64,000 nucleotides of DNA. Source: Palsa-506 sp963707065 (GTDB taxonomy: Bacteria > Actinomycetota > Actinomycetes > Streptosporangiales > Streptosporangiaceae). The DNA lies in NCBI GenBank assembly GCA_963707065.1, contig CAVPPJ010000006.1:62001-126000 (forward strand). The letters are read 5' to 3'. Of this stretch, positions 52,739-62,174 are shown piece after piece. A program made the translations under genes and the position numbers. The first letter of the stretch is position 1. Every line of letters starts with the position of its first letter. The notes under the pieces are model-generated. The model searched no databases. It had not been told where the DNA came from and worked only from the letters and a program-made list of their open reading frames with translations.

Positions 52739-53848
52739 ATGTCCGACTTCACGCCCGGACTCGAGGGCGTCGTCGCGTTCGAGACGGAAATCGCCGAACC
52801 CGACAAAGAGGGCGGCTCGCTCCGCTACCGCGGGGTGGACATTGAGGAACTGGTCGGGCACGTGTCCTACGGGCACGTCTGGGGGCTGCTGGTGGATAAC
52901 GCCTTCGCGCCCGGCCTGCCGCCGGCTGAGCCGTACCCGATCCCGGTGCATTCCGGCGACATCCGGGTGGACGTGCAGAGCGCGCTCGCGATGCTGGCGC
53001 CGGCCTGGGGGATGCACCAGCTGCTGGACATCAGTGACGAGCAGGCTCGCGATGACCTGGCCCGCGCGTCGGTGATGGCGCTGTCCTTCGTCGCGCAGTC
53101 GGCCCGCGGGCCGGGGCTGCCGATGGTCCCGCAACGGCAGGTGGACGCGGCCAATACGATCTGCGAGCGGTTCATGATCCGCTGGCGCGGCGAGCCCGAC
53201 CCCCGGCACGTGAAGGCCATCGACGCCTACTGGTCCTCGGCGGCTGAGCACGGCATGAACGCGTCCACCTTCACCGCCCGCGTTATCGCCTCCACCGGCG
53301 CGGACGTGGCCGCCGCGCTCTCCGGCGCGGTCGGCGCGATGTCCGGCCCGCTGCACGGCGGTGCCCCGGCGCGGGTGCTGCACATGATCGAGCAAGTTGA
53401 GAAGACCGGCGACGCGGCCGCCTACGTCAAGCAGGCGCTGGATAGCGGCGAGCGGCTGATGGGCTTCGGTCACCGGGTGTACCGGGCCGAGGACCCGCGG
53501 GCCCGGGTGCTGCGCCGGACGGCCAGGGAACTGCACGCGCCCAGGTACGAGGTGGCGGCCGCGCTGGAGACGGCGGCGCTGGCCGAGCTGCACGCCCGCA
53601 GGCCGGACCGGGTGCTCGCCACCAACGTGGAGTTCTGGGCGGCGATCATGCTGGACTTCGCCGAGGTGCCCTCGCACATGTTCACCTCGATGTTCACCTG
53701 CGCGCGCACGGCCGGCTGGGCGGCGCACATCCTGGAGCAGAAGCGCACCGGGCGGCTGGTCCGGCCGAGCGCCCGCTATATCGGCCCGAAGGCCCGGTCG
53801 GTCTCGGACGTGCCCGGCGCCGCCGATGTCCTGGACAAGGATGTCTGA
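52739..53848 (+). CDS. Citrate synthase 2 (CitA-like)
   Basis: 369 residues from ATG 52739, with GGAGATGGAGG upstream. Citrate synthase catalytic residues: His206 in GPLHGGAP, His245 in GFGHRVYR and Asp306 in DFAEVPSHMF. The short N-terminus (FETEIAEPDKEGGSLRYRG) is typical of the second actinobacterial citrate synthase. Condenses oxaloacetate with acetyl-CoA. The stop overlaps serC by eight bases. Confidence 0.94.
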   Translation: MSDFTPGLEGVVAFETEIAEPDKEGGSLRYRGVDIEELVGHVSYGHVWGLLVDNAFAPGLPPAEPYPIPVHSGDIRVDVQSALAMLAPAWGMHQLLDISDEQARDDLARASVMALSFVAQSARGPGLPMVPQRQVDAANTICERFMIRWRGEPDPRHVKAIDAYWSSAAEHGMNASTFTARVIASTGADVAAALSGAVGAMSGPLHGGAPARVLHMIEQVEKTGDAAAYVKQALDSGERLMGFGHRVYRAEDPRARVLRRTARELHAPRYEVAAALETAALAELHARRPDRVLATNVEFWAAIMLDFAEVPSHMFTSMFTCARTAGWAAHILEQKRTGRLVRPSARYIGPKARSVSDVPGAADVLDKDV

Positions 53849-55016
53849 CCAGCAGCCGGGCCAGCGCGCCCCGGTGCCGGCCGGGCCAGCCCCGGCCGCG
53901 CCGGGCATCACCATCCCGGCCGGCCTGCGCCCGGCCGATGGCAGGTTCGGCTGCGGCCCGTCCAAAATCCGGCCGGAGCAGCTGACCGCGCTGGCCGGGC
54001 CGGGCGCGGCGCTGATGGGTACCTCGCACCGCCAGGCCCCGGTCCGCGCGCTGGTACAGCGGATCCGGGCCGGGCTGGCCGAGTTGTTCGCCCTGCCGGA
54101 CGGCTACGAGGTCATCCTCGGCAACGGCGGCACCACCGCCTTCTGGGAGATCGCGGCGTTCGGCCTCATCGATCACCGCTCGCAGCACCTGACGTTCGGC
54201 GAGTTCTCGGCGAAGTTCGCCAAGGTGACCTCCGCCGCGCCGTGGCTGGACTCGCCGGCGGTGATCGAATCCGCGCCGGGCACGCATCCCGCGGCCCGGG
54301 CCGAGGGCGGCGTGGACGCCTATGCGCTCACTCACAACGAGACGTCCACCGGGGTGGCCATGCCCGTCGCCCGGGTGCCGGGCGCGGATCCCGGCGCGCT
54401 GCTGCTGGTGGACGCGACCAGCGGCGCGGGCGGCCTGCCGGTGGAGGCTGGCGAGTTCGACGTGTACTACTTCGCGCCGCAGAAGAGCTTCGGCTCGGAC
54501 GGCGGCCTGTGGATCGCGCTGATGTCGCCCGCCGCGGTCACCCGGGCGGAGCACCTGGCGTCCGGCGGCCGGTACATACCGGAGTTCTTCTCGCTGCCGG
54601 TCGCGATCAGCAACTCCCGGCTGCAGCAGACCTACAACACGCCGTCGCTGGCCACCCTGATCCTGCTGGCCGACCAGGTGTACTGGCTGCTGAGCCAGGG
54701 CGGCCTGGACTGGGCTGTCGCGCGGACGGCGGATTCCTCGGCCCGGCTGTACGAGTGGGCCGAGAAGGCGCCCTACGCGACGCCATTCGTGGCCAGCCCG
54801 GAGCAGCGCTCCCAGGTGGTCGGCACGATCGACTTCGACGCCGCGGTGGACGCGGCCGCGCTCGCGGCGGCGCTGCGGGCGAACGGGATCGTCGACACCG
54901 AGCCGTACCGCAAGCTCGGCCGCAACCAGCTGCGCATCGGCATGTTCCCGGCCGTGGACCCGGCCGACGTGCAGGCGCTGACCGCGTGCATCGACTACGT
55001 CATCGAGCGCCTCTAA
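53841..55016 (+). CDS. serC: Phosphoserine transaminase
   Basis: 391 residues from ATG 53841. PLP-binding Lys215 in FAPQKSFGSDGGLW and the class V motif FEVILGNGGTTAFW. Actinobacterial type with PADGRFGCGPSKIRPEQL. Converts phosphohydroxypyruvate to phosphoserine in serine biosynthesis. It overlaps citrate synthase by eight bases, so translation is likely coupled. Confidence 0.95.
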   Translation: MSDQQPGQRAPVPAGPAPAAPGITIPAGLRPADGRFGCGPSKIRPEQLTALAGPGAALMGTSHRQAPVRALVQRIRAGLAELFALPDGYEVILGNGGTTAFWEIAAFGLIDHRSQHLTFGEFSAKFAKVTSAAPWLDSPAVIESAPGTHPAARAEGGVDAYALTHNETSTGVAMPVARVPGADPGALLLVDATSGAGGLPVEAGEFDVYYFAPQKSFGSDGGLWIALMSPAAVTRAEHLASGGRYIPEFFSLPVAISNSRLQQTYNTPSLATLILLADQVYWLLSQGGLDWAVARTADSSARLYEWAEKAPYATPFVASPEQRSQVVGTIDFDAAVDAAALAAALRANGIVDTEPYRKLGRNQLRIGMFPAVDPADVQALTACIDYVIERL

Positions 55017-55621
55017 CGGACTGCCTGCGGGCCGTCTGCGGGCGGGCCGCCTGGGGGCGGGCCGCACAGCGGCCAGGTGCCGATGACCTGGTATCTCGGC
55101 CGGGTGCCGAGGCGGCTGCGGATCAGGTGGATCTCGGTGGCCGCCCACGGCGTGCCCGCGTATCCGGCCAGCGCCCCGGCCAGCGAGCTCACGTCGGCGG
55201 GCGCGCGGCAGCGCGCCAGCGTCAGGTGCGGCATGAAGCCCCTGCCGTCGTCGGGCGGCGGCGCCTCCGCCTGGCGTGCGCCCTTGACGACTTCAGCCGA
55301 AAGCCGCTTCAGGCCCGTCAGGTCCCCGGCGATCCCGGTCCAGAGCACGCGCGCCCTGGCCGGGGCGGGGAAGGCGCCCGATCCGGCCACGGACAAGCCG
55401 AGAGCGGGGCCGCGGCCCGCGGCCCCCGCCAGTCGCGGCGCGAGCCGCGCGGCCACCGGCTCGTCCACCTCGCCGAGGAACGCGAGCGTGATGTGCCACG
55501 CGGGGCGGTCCGTCCAGCGCAGCTGCGGCCAGGCGCCTCGCAGCGGCCTTGTCGCGGCCTCAAGCTCGTCGAGCGCTACCGCGGACGGCGCGATCGCTAC
55601 GAATAACCTCATCGCAGCCAT
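55013..55621 (-). CDS. thpR: RNA 2',3'-cyclic phosphodiesterase
   Basis: 202 residues. Two HxT motifs of the 2H phosphoesterase family: His43 in AWHITLAF and His132 in FMPHLTLAR. ThpR-type enzymes open 2',3'-cyclic phosphates or ligate 2'-5' RNA. MAAMRLFVAI has two start options (55621 and 55612). It overlaps serC by four bases on the opposite strand. Confidence 0.92.
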   Translation of the reverse strand: MAAMRLFVAIAPSAVALDELEAATRPLRGAWPQLRWTDRPAWHITLAFLGEVDEPVAARLAPRLAGAAGRGPALGLSVAGSGAFPAPARARVLWTGIAGDLTGLKRLSAEVVKGARQAEAPPPDDGRGFMPHLTLARCRAPADVSSLAGALAGYAGTPWAATEIHLIRSRLGTRPRYQVIGTWPLCGPPPGGPPADGPQAVR

Positions 55622-55703
55622 TGGTAGCAGGCCGCGGCTTCCGCCGCCCGCCAGCAGGGAGAACCGGCAGACGATCGCGGGTCATTCCCGCCCGGGCCGC
55701 CGG

Positions 55704-56204
55704 TCATTCCCCGACCGAGCCGTCGATCCGCTCGCGCAGCAGGTCCGCGTGCCCGTTATGCCTGGCGTACTCCTCGATCATGTGCACCAGGATCCAGCGC
55801 AGCGAGAATCGCTCACCCCGCCGTTCCCCGGTGACATCCAGCGACGGGGCGGCGGCGACCAGCTCCCTGGCCCGCTCGCAGTCAGCCCGCCAGCTGGCGA
55901 ATGCCGCGGCCACGTCGGCGGTGCCCACGTCATCGAACTCCGCGTCGGGATTCGCGTCGGCGCCGTAGCGGTACGGCGCGTCCTCGCCGCCCAGGACCCG
56001 CCGGAACCAGCCCCGCTCCACATCGGACATGTGCCGCAGAAGGCCGAGCAGCGAAAGACTGGACGGCGGGACGGCCCGCTCGCGGAGCTGCTCGTCCGTC
56101 AGCCCCGCGCACTTCCAGGCCAGCGTGTCCCGGTGATAGTCGAGCCAGGTCGTCAGCATCTGCCGCTCGGGTGCCTCAAGCGGCGGATCGGTGCGTTCAG
56201 TCAT
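55704..56204 (-). CDS. DinB/DUF664 family protein
   Basis: 166 residues from ATG 56204. It has TTWLDYHRDTLAWKCAGLTDEQL, LLRHMSDVERGWF and WILVHMIEEYARHNGHADLLRERIDG, with three His metal ligands. The longer frame to 56828 extends into the antisense of the next gene. Role unknown. Confidence 0.88.
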   Translation of the reverse strand: MTERTDPPLEAPERQMLTTWLDYHRDTLAWKCAGLTDEQLRERAVPPSSLSLLGLLRHMSDVERGWFRRVLGGEDAPYRYGADANPDAEFDDVGTADVAAAFASWRADCERARELVAAAPSLDVTGERRGERFSLRWILVHMIEEYARHNGHADLLRERIDGSVGE

Positions 56205-56242
56205 CCGCCCAGTGTGCCGCACGCGCTGGCCGGCAGCCGCTG

Positions 56243-57481
56243 TCAGGCGACCATCCGGGCCAGCTGGGCGGGCCGGAGATAGGACCGCGCGCGCACGCCG
56301 CGGAGCCGGACGAGCACGGCCGCGATGACGACCGTGGCGATGGCGGAGATCACCCCTCCGGCGATCATGGAAATCCTGGGCCCGTACAGCTCGGCGATCC
56401 AGCCGGACAACGGCGCTCCGAGCGGCGCGCCGCCCAGGAATACCAGCATGTACAGCCCCATCACGCGGCCGCGCATGGCCGCGGTGGTACCGAGCTGCGT
56501 CGCGGAGTTCGCGGCGGTGGTGAAGCTGAGCAGCGTCAGCCCGGTGGGCACGAGCACGGCGAGGAACAGCCAGAAGTCCGGCATCAGCCCGCCGGCTACC
56601 TCGCACAGGCTGAACCCGAGCGACATCGCCAGCAGCAGCCCCATGGTCGGCCGGCCGCGGCGGGCGGCGAGCAGCGCGCCGCCGAGCGCACCGACCGCGA
56701 ACACCGCCGAGGCCAGGCCGAACGCCCCCGCGCCGGTGTGGAACACCTGGCGGGACATCAGCGCGTTGGTCACCTGGAAGTTCATCCCGAACGTGGCCAC
56801 GAAGAAGATCAGCACCATGGACAGCCACAGGTTGGGCCGGGCCCGCACGTACCGCATCGCCTCGCGCAGCTGGCCCTTCGCCCTGGGCACCGGCTTGACC
56901 GGGTGCAGCTCCGACGGCCGCATCAGCTTCAGGCTGATCAGCACGGCACCGAAGGACGCGGCGTTGACCAGGAAGGCCGCGGGCGTCCCGACCGCGCTGA
57001 TGACCAGGCCGGCGATCGCGGGCCCGACGATCCTGGCGAGGTTGAACACGGCGCTGTTCAGCGCGATCGCGTTCGGCATGCCGTCCCGTCCGACCATCTC
57101 GACGGCGAAGCTCTGCCGGGTCGGGTTGTCCACGACGGTGACCACGCCGAGCGCGAACGCCAGGGCGTAGACCTGCCAGATCTGCACCACGCCGGTGATG
57201 GCCAGCACGCCGAGGATCAGGGCGAGGCCGCCCATGGTCGCCTGGGTGGCCATCAGGATGCGGCGCTTGGGATACCGGTCGGCGACCATCCCGCCGTACA
57301 TGCTGAACAGCATCGGCAGGAACTGCAGGCCGGTGGTGATGCCCAGCGCGGTGCCGCTGTTATGGGTGAGCTCGAGCACCAGCCAGTCCTGGGCGACGCG
57401 CTGCATCCAGCTGCCGGTGTTGGAGACGACCTGCCCGGTCGCGAACAGCCGGTAGTTGCGCGTGCCGAGCGACTTGAACAT
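56243..57481 (-). CDS. MFS transporter
   Basis: 412 residues from ATG 57481. Twelve membrane segments with the MFS loop GGMVADRYPKRRILMATQ and LGAPLSGWIAELYGPR. The upstream frame to 58015 overlaps the marR gene and is not part of it. It is encoded 26 bases after a MarR gene stop, so its expression is probably controlled by that regulator. Substrate unknown. Confidence 0.9.
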   Translation of the reverse strand: MFKSLGTRNYRLFATGQVVSNTGSWMQRVAQDWLVLELTHNSGTALGITTGLQFLPMLFSMYGGMVADRYPKRRILMATQATMGGLALILGVLAITGVVQIWQVYALAFALGVVTVVDNPTRQSFAVEMVGRDGMPNAIALNSAVFNLARIVGPAIAGLVISAVGTPAAFLVNAASFGAVLISLKLMRPSELHPVKPVPRAKGQLREAMRYVRARPNLWLSMVLIFFVATFGMNFQVTNALMSRQVFHTGAGAFGLASAVFAVGALGGALLAARRGRPTMGLLLAMSLGFSLCEVAGGLMPDFWLFLAVLVPTGLTLLSFTTAANSATQLGTTAAMRGRVMGLYMLVFLGGAPLGAPLSGWIAELYGPRISMIAGGVISAIATVVIAAVLVRLRGVRARSYLRPAQLARMVA

Positions 57482-57507
57482 CCGGTGGCCGGAGGCCGCC
57501 GGTGCGC

Positions 57508-57963
57508 TCAGGACTGGCTGAGCTTCTCCAGAATGGGCGCGGCCGCCCGGAGCGTGGCCCGTTCCTGCGGGGTCAGTTCCTGTAGCCGCTTGGCCAGCCA
57601 CGCCTCCCGCAGCCGCCGGGCCTGGTGTACCAGGTCCCTGCCCTCGGCGGTCACCGTCAGCACGACCTGGCGCCGGTCCGTGGGATGCGGCATCCGGGTT
57701 ACCAGATTGCGCTCCTCGAGCGCGGCGATGACCCTTGTCATGGAGGGCGGCTGTACCTTTTCGTGCTCGGCCAGCTCGCCGGGGCTCATCGTCTCGTGCC
57801 GCTCCAGCGCCGCGAGCGCGGCCAGCTGGGTGTCGGATAGCACCTGGTGGATCGACCCCTGCGCTATCCGCTCGACGCGGAGCCGGCGGGCCAGCCTGCT
57901 CACCGAGATCCGTAGTGCCGTGGCGAGGCCGGCGTCCGACCTGCTCTGCGCTGCAGTCGTCAT
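57508..57963 (-). CDS. MarR family transcriptional regulator
   Basis: 151-residue winged-helix dimer: LRVERIAQGSIHQVLSDTQ, MSPGELAEHEKVQPPSMTRVIAALEERNLVTRMPHPTDRRQVVLTVT and a C-terminal dimerisation helix. It probably represses the MFS gene downstream and itself; the inducer is unknown. Confidence 0.93.
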   Translation of the reverse strand: MTTAAQSRSDAGLATALRISVSRLARRLRVERIAQGSIHQVLSDTQLAALAALERHETMSPGELAEHEKVQPPSMTRVIAALEERNLVTRMPHPTDRRQVVLTVTAEGRDLVHQARRLREAWLAKRLQELTPQERATLRAAAPILEKLSQS

Positions 57964-58138
57964 GTTCTTTAGCCTGAGTCATTACTCTTGCTAACCGTAG
58001 ACGGCTGTCCGGCATTCCGTCAAACAGTTAGCGGGGGAACGGGCGGGTGGCCGGGCCGACAGTGGACCGGAGGGCTCTAAGTACAGCACGGAAGGCGCCG
58101 TTACGGGCGTTTGCCAGCCGGCGACTAACCTGGAATTC

Positions 58139-58399
58139 GTGAGCCGCCCGAGACGACCCGCCCCGCCGCCGCTTGAGGCCAACGATCAGCTGGTGACCGG
58201 GGTCATCACCGCAGGCTGGGCGATTGCCCTGATCGTCGTGCTGATCGCGGCCGGGAGCATCCCGGCCGCCGACCGCTGGTGGATCTGGACATGCGCGACC
58301 GGGCTCGGCTTCGGGATTTTCGGGCTCTGCTACGTGCCGGTGCTCAAGCGGTCGCGCATCCGTGCCGCGCAGCGCCGTGCCGCACGGCAGTCCGGCTAG
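58139..58399 (+). CDS. DUF2530 protein
   Basis: 86 residues from GTG 58139. LEANDQLVTGVITAGWAIALI and DRWWIWTCATGLGFGIFGL match the DUF2530 pattern of a small two-segment membrane protein. Function unknown. Its neighbourhood (marR, DUF3027, MFS, cold-shock gene) recurs in actinobacteria. Confidence 0.85.
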   Translation: MSRPRRPAPPPLEANDQLVTGVITAGWAIALIVVLIAAGSIPAADRWWIWTCATGLGFGIFGLCYVPVLKRSRIRAAQRRAARQSG

Positions 58400-58457
58400 G
58401 CCGGGCGCGGCCAGCCGGGGCGCGGCCCGTCCGGGCAGGCCACCCCGGGCGCGGCGG

Positions 58458-59438
58458 CTAGGCGTGATCGAGCGACTCGAAGACGGTCTCGGACATGGAG
58501 ATGCCCGGCGCGTCGACGAGGTCATAGCCAAGCTCATCGACAACCGGGGCGATGGTGCCGAACGGGCCGATGGGCGTGATCGCCTCCGAGTGCGCGCCGC
58601 AGCCGTGGTCCAGGGACACGACCTTCCCGTCATCGGGCGCGTACTCATTCGCGCACACCCCGAACACCCGTCCGAGCGGGCTGCCCAGGCGGACGAGGAA
58701 CCCGCAGGTAGCGCAGGGTGCCGGCGCCGCGTGCGCGAGCGGCGTGCTGGGCCCGTGCTCGCCGCCATACCACCGCGCGGCCGTCTCATCCCGCCCGATT
58801 GCCGACAGCACGCGCGCGCGGACCGGCGCGGGGCTGACATCCGCGGCGGCCGGGGCCGAGGCGGCTGATCCCTCCGCGGCTGTGGCACCGGTGGCTGGCG
58901 CTCCGCCGGCGGCTGGCGCTCCGCCGGCGGCTCCTGCCAGGTTCATGGCGGCCAGCAGATCCTGCCCGCCTTCCCAGTCCGCGCTGTCGTCCCAGTCCAG
59001 CACTCCGTCGTCACCTTCGAGCACGGCGGCGGGCACCAGCCGCTCGTCGTCCTGCCCTACCGGCAGCAGGTCGCCCACGCCTACATCGCCCGGCCTGACC
59101 CGGTCCCGCCAGGGGACCCAGTCCGGCGCGAGCAGCGAGTCCGGGCCGGGCAGCAGCACGCCCTCACTGACCGTGACCAGCTTGGCGCGGGATGCCCGGG
59201 CGACAGTGATGGCCCAGCGCCACCCGGTGTAGGCCGGGTCCTGGCAATCGAACAGGTGCGTGACTACCCGATCGCCGTCGACTTCGATGCCTCGGTGCGG
59301 TCCGACCTGGCTGGCCTCCGCTATCTCCTGTGCCGCGGCGCGAGCTAGGTCAACGGCCTGGGCGCATGCCTCGTCGGGCTCCCTGGTGCGGGTTCGGGTA
59401 GGGCTCACGGTCAGTGATTGTTCCTTATCAGGTGGCAT
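58458..59438 (-). CDS. DUF3027 family protein
   Basis: 326 residues from ATG 59438. RIEVDGDRVVTHLFDCQDPAYTGWRW-like segment, KLVTVSEGVLLPGPDSLLAPDWVPW, and a C-terminal segment PCATCGFLVRLGSPLGRVFGVCANEYAPDDGKVVSLDHGCGAHSE with three or four cysteines as in a metal site. A central Ala/Pro insert (~200-245) varies. Function unknown. Confidence 0.85.
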   Translation of the reverse strand: MPPDKEQSLTVSPTRTRTREPDEACAQAVDLARAAAQEIAEASQVGPHRGIEVDGDRVVTHLFDCQDPAYTGWRWAITVARASRAKLVTVSEGVLLPGPDSLLAPDWVPWRDRVRPGDVGVGDLLPVGQDDERLVPAAVLEGDDGVLDWDDSADWEGGQDLLAAMNLAGAAGGAPAAGGAPATGATAAEGSAASAPAAADVSPAPVRARVLSAIGRDETAARWYGGEHGPSTPLAHAAPAPCATCGFLVRLGSPLGRVFGVCANEYAPDDGKVVSLDHGCGAHSEAITPIGPFGTIAPVVDELGYDLVDAPGISMSETVFESLDHA

Positions 59439-59522
59439 GCATGCGGCGATAACCGGGGACTGCGGAAAACCCGCCCGGCCGGCCGGGTCGTCGCAGCCTT
59501 CGATAGGCAGAATACTTGGGCT

Positions 59523-61040
59523 ATGCGGGAGTCCGGCACGAGCACGCGAGCCCGGCGGGCTACTCGCTCTGTCGTGTCTGCCTCGCAGTCGGCGGCCCGG
59601 GCCGGCGCCTCCGCGGCGGGCGGCGCGAGCCGCGTCCTGCACCGGCTGACTGGTGCATCCGGAGCCGGGCGTACCGGGCTTTCTAACCTGATCGAGCTAA
59701 CCGCCGCCAGCAGCATCGGCGACGCCTTCGTCACGGTGGCGCTGGCGGGCACGCTGTTCTTCAGCGCCTCGCTCGACCAGGCCCGCACCAAGATCGCGCT
59801 GGCGCTGCTGATCACGATGGCGCCCTTCGCCGTGCTCGCGCCGTTCATCGGGCCGATGCTGGACAAGGTCCAGCAGGGTCGCCGGTTCATCCTGGCGGGC
59901 ACCCTGCTCGCCCGCGGGCTGCTCTGCTGGGGCATGGCGGTGGCCGTCCAGCACAACGACGCGGTCAACCTGCTGCCGGCCGCCTTCGGGGTGCTGGTGC
60001 TGCAGAAGGCCTTCGGGGTCACCCGCAGCGCGATCGCGCCCCGGCTGCTCCCGGCGGAGATCACGCTGGTCACGGCAAACGCGCGGTCCGCGCTGGCGGC
60101 GCTGATCGCCTCCACTGTCGGTGTCGGCGCGGCCGCGGGCATCGATGTCATCGCGGGCGGCGGCCAGGCCGGCGCCGCGTGGGTGCTGCGCATCGGCACC
60201 GTGGCCTACCTGGCCGCGATGGCACTCTGCCTCCGGCTGCCGGAAGGCGTCGACTCTCCGCTGGTCGTCTCGGCCGGGCTCGCGGCCAGCCCGGCGGGCA
60301 CTGCGGCCGGCCCGGGCCGGCCTGCGCCGGAGCCGGCCGGCGGGCCGGGACCGCCGCCGCAGCGGCCGCCAGGACCACAGGGCACCGTGCCGCTGCCGAA
60401 GTCCGGACAGCGGCGGTGGCGGCTCCCGCGGCTGGGGCCGGTAGTCGGCGAGGCGATGGGCGCCAACGCCGCGCAGCGCGCGTTCTCCGGCTTCATGATC
60501 TTCTTCCTCGCGTTCCTGCTCCGGACCGTGCATTTCGGTACCGTGCCGGACAAGCTGGCGCTAGGCGAGATGGCCGCGGCCGCGGCGCTGGGCGGGTTCC
60601 TCGGCACGGCGATCGGCGCGGGCCTCAAGTCGCGTGCGCCGCAGGTCATCGTTTTCGGCATGCTGGGCCTGACCACGGTGGTCACCGCGGCGTGCGCGGT
60701 GTTGTTCGGGCTGTGGGCCGCGCTGGTCGTGGCGCTGATGGCCGCGCTCGGGCAGGCACTGGTGAAACTCTCGCTCGACTCGATCGTGCAGCGGGAGATC
60801 GGTGAGGAGATGCGTTCCTCCACGTTCGCGGCGTCAGAGACGCTGCATCAGCTGGCCTGGGTGGTCGGCGGCCTGGCCGGGCTGCTGATGTCGCTGACCA
60901 ACAGCGGCGTGGCCGGGCTCGCCGTTGCCGCGAGCGGCCTGGGCCTGGCCCTGACGGTGCTGCTACTGCGCAGGCGGCGCCGGATCCTGGATGGCAGGCG
61001 CCACCTGGCACAGCCGCAGATGTCCCGGTCGCCGCGCTAG
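59523..61040 (+). CDS. MFS transporter
   Basis: 505 residues from ATG 59523, divergent from DUF3027. Twelve hydrophobic segments, with a long hydrophilic loop in the middle (~265-315, Pro-rich) as in the enterobactin-exporter-like group. No substrate motif was seen. It precedes the duplicated cold-shock DNA. Confidence 0.85.
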   Translation: MRESGTSTRARRATRSVVSASQSAARAGASAAGGASRVLHRLTGASGAGRTGLSNLIELTAASSIGDAFVTVALAGTLFFSASLDQARTKIALALLITMAPFAVLAPFIGPMLDKVQQGRRFILAGTLLARGLLCWGMAVAVQHNDAVNLLPAAFGVLVLQKAFGVTRSAIAPRLLPAEITLVTANARSALAALIASTVGVGAAAGIDVIAGGGQAGAAWVLRIGTVAYLAAMALCLRLPEGVDSPLVVSAGLAASPAGTAAGPGRPAPEPAGGPGPPPQRPPGPQGTVPLPKSGQRRWRLPRLGPVVGEAMGANAAQRAFSGFMIFFLAFLLRTVHFGTVPDKLALGEMAAAAALGGFLGTAIGAGLKSRAPQVIVFGMLGLTTVVTAACAVLFGLWAALVVALMAALGQALVKLSLDSIVQREIGEEMRSSTFAASETLHQLAWVVGGLAGLLMSLTNSGVAGLAVAASGLGLALTVLLLRRRRRILDGRRHLAQPQMSRSPR

Positions 61041-61061
61041 CCCTGGGAAGGCCAGGCGGTA

Positions 61062-61120
61062 CCGGGTACCGGGGTGGATCCGGGTACCGGGGTACCGGGT
61101 TCCGGGTACCGGGCTCGATG
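61062..61120. repeat. Low-complexity GGTACCGGG repeat
   Basis: Irregular repeats of GGGTACCGG and CCGGGTACC. Similar sequence lies beside the second copy of the cold-shock 3' end (62655-62674), so it is part of the duplicated block. Confidence 0.7.
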
Positions 61121-61129
61121 GTGCCGGGA

Positions 61130-61295
61130 TCAGGCCTCGATGTCGGCCGCGACGGCCCGCAGCACCGCCCCGATCTTCTTCGCGTCCCGGCTGTCCGGGT
61201 GCTTACCGCGCCGGTAGGTGTTCGACACCCCGTCGAGCAGCTTGATCAGGTCCTCGACGATCACGACCATCTCGTCCGGGTTCTTGTCCTTCTGG
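61130..61295 (-). pseudogene. Duplicated 3' end of the cold-shock gene
   Basis: 61123-61295 matches 62675-62847 at 171 of 173 bases. The frame carries the 55-residue C-terminal tail (DEMVVIVEDLIKLLDGVSNTYRRG and AVLRAVAADIEA) of the cold-shock protein but no cold-shock domain. The near identity shows a recent duplication. Confidence 0.9.
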
Positions 61296-61487
61296 TCTGA
61301 GTTGGGCCAACTTAGCCATTTCAGCGCACCTGAGTGCCGTTGGATTCAGGCTTGCGGGAGTACGGGTTCCGGCGTTCTGTGCTGCTTGTTTCCGTGTCCG
61401 GTCGTGCGGGAATCTTGTGCGGGCTAAGGCGTAGAGCCCGGCCTGGACAACCGGGAGACAGCGGTCCCGGTGCGCTTTTCGCCGGCG
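61296..61487. other. Unassigned sequence between duplicates
   Basis: No gene recognised. It starts immediately after the duplicated segment with TCTGAGTTGGGCC and may be insert-derived. On the minus strand a frame reads PARPDTETSSTERRNPYS, suggestive of a transposase end but not sure. Confidence 0.35.
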
Positions 61488-62174
61488 TCAGGCCGCGCCT
61501 GGCGCTGGTCTCGCGCGGCGGGCTGCCCGGCCCGCTCGGGCGGGCATGTGCTGCCGGTGCTGCCGTGACTTGTGAGCCCGCAGGTCGGCGCGGGTCGGGT
61601 CGGTGCGGGGGCCAGGGGGAATCCGATCACGGCCGGTGCCGCCGCGCCGTTCGCTGTCGAGGGCGTGGCCGCCCGGACCCGGCCGGGGCGGCAGCTGCCC
61701 GCGGGAACGTCGTTGCTCCACTGAGGTTCCCACCCCGTAGATCACGATGAACAGCGCCGCGAATACGGCGGTAAGGGCCACCAGGAAGCTCGGGAGCGCC
61801 AAGGACCCGGGGAGGGTGCCGGGGGTGTTGCCCGGATCGGCGAGGCGGTGGACCTGCATGGCGGCGAAGGCGACGACCAGGCAGCCGCCCGACCCGGCGG
61901 CCGCCCTGGCCAGCGGCCGGCGCCGGGCCGGGGCGGTCGGGCGCGCCGGGGCGGCTGGGGCCGGGGCGGGCGGGATGTCGGCGGTGAGCGCGGCCAGGTC
62001 GGCGTAGGTCCGCGCGGCCAGCGCCCGGCCCGCCCGCGTGCCGAATTCGTCCCTGGTCAGCCGGCCGTGCACGAACGCGTCCTTCAGCGCCTCGATTACC
62101 TGCTCGCGGTCGGCGTGACCCGCCCTGAGCCGGTCACGACCCGCCGCTGCCGGATCTTGCGGTCCTGTCGTCAC
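61488..62174 (-). CDS. DUF1707 (SHOCT-like) membrane protein
   Basis: 228 residues from GTG 62174 (GGCGGAGGTGCCG upstream). N-terminal DUF1707 domain RLRAGHADREQVIEALKDAFVHGRLTRDEFGTRAGRALAARTYADLAAL, then a linker and two membrane segments (CLVVAFAAMQVHRLAD and LVALTAVFAALFIVIYGVG). The basic C-terminal tail of ~60 residues is unusual and may have been added at the duplication junction. Confidence 0.85.
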   Translation of the reverse strand: MTTGPQDPAAAGRDRLRAGHADREQVIEALKDAFVHGRLTRDEFGTRAGRALAARTYADLAALTADIPPAPAPAAPARPTAPARRRPLARAAAGSGGCLVVAFAAMQVHRLADPGNTPGTLPGSLALPSFLVALTAVFAALFIVIYGVGTSVEQRRSRGQLPPRPGPGGHALDSERRGGTGRDRIPPGPRTDPTRADLRAHKSRQHRQHMPARAGRAARRARPAPGAA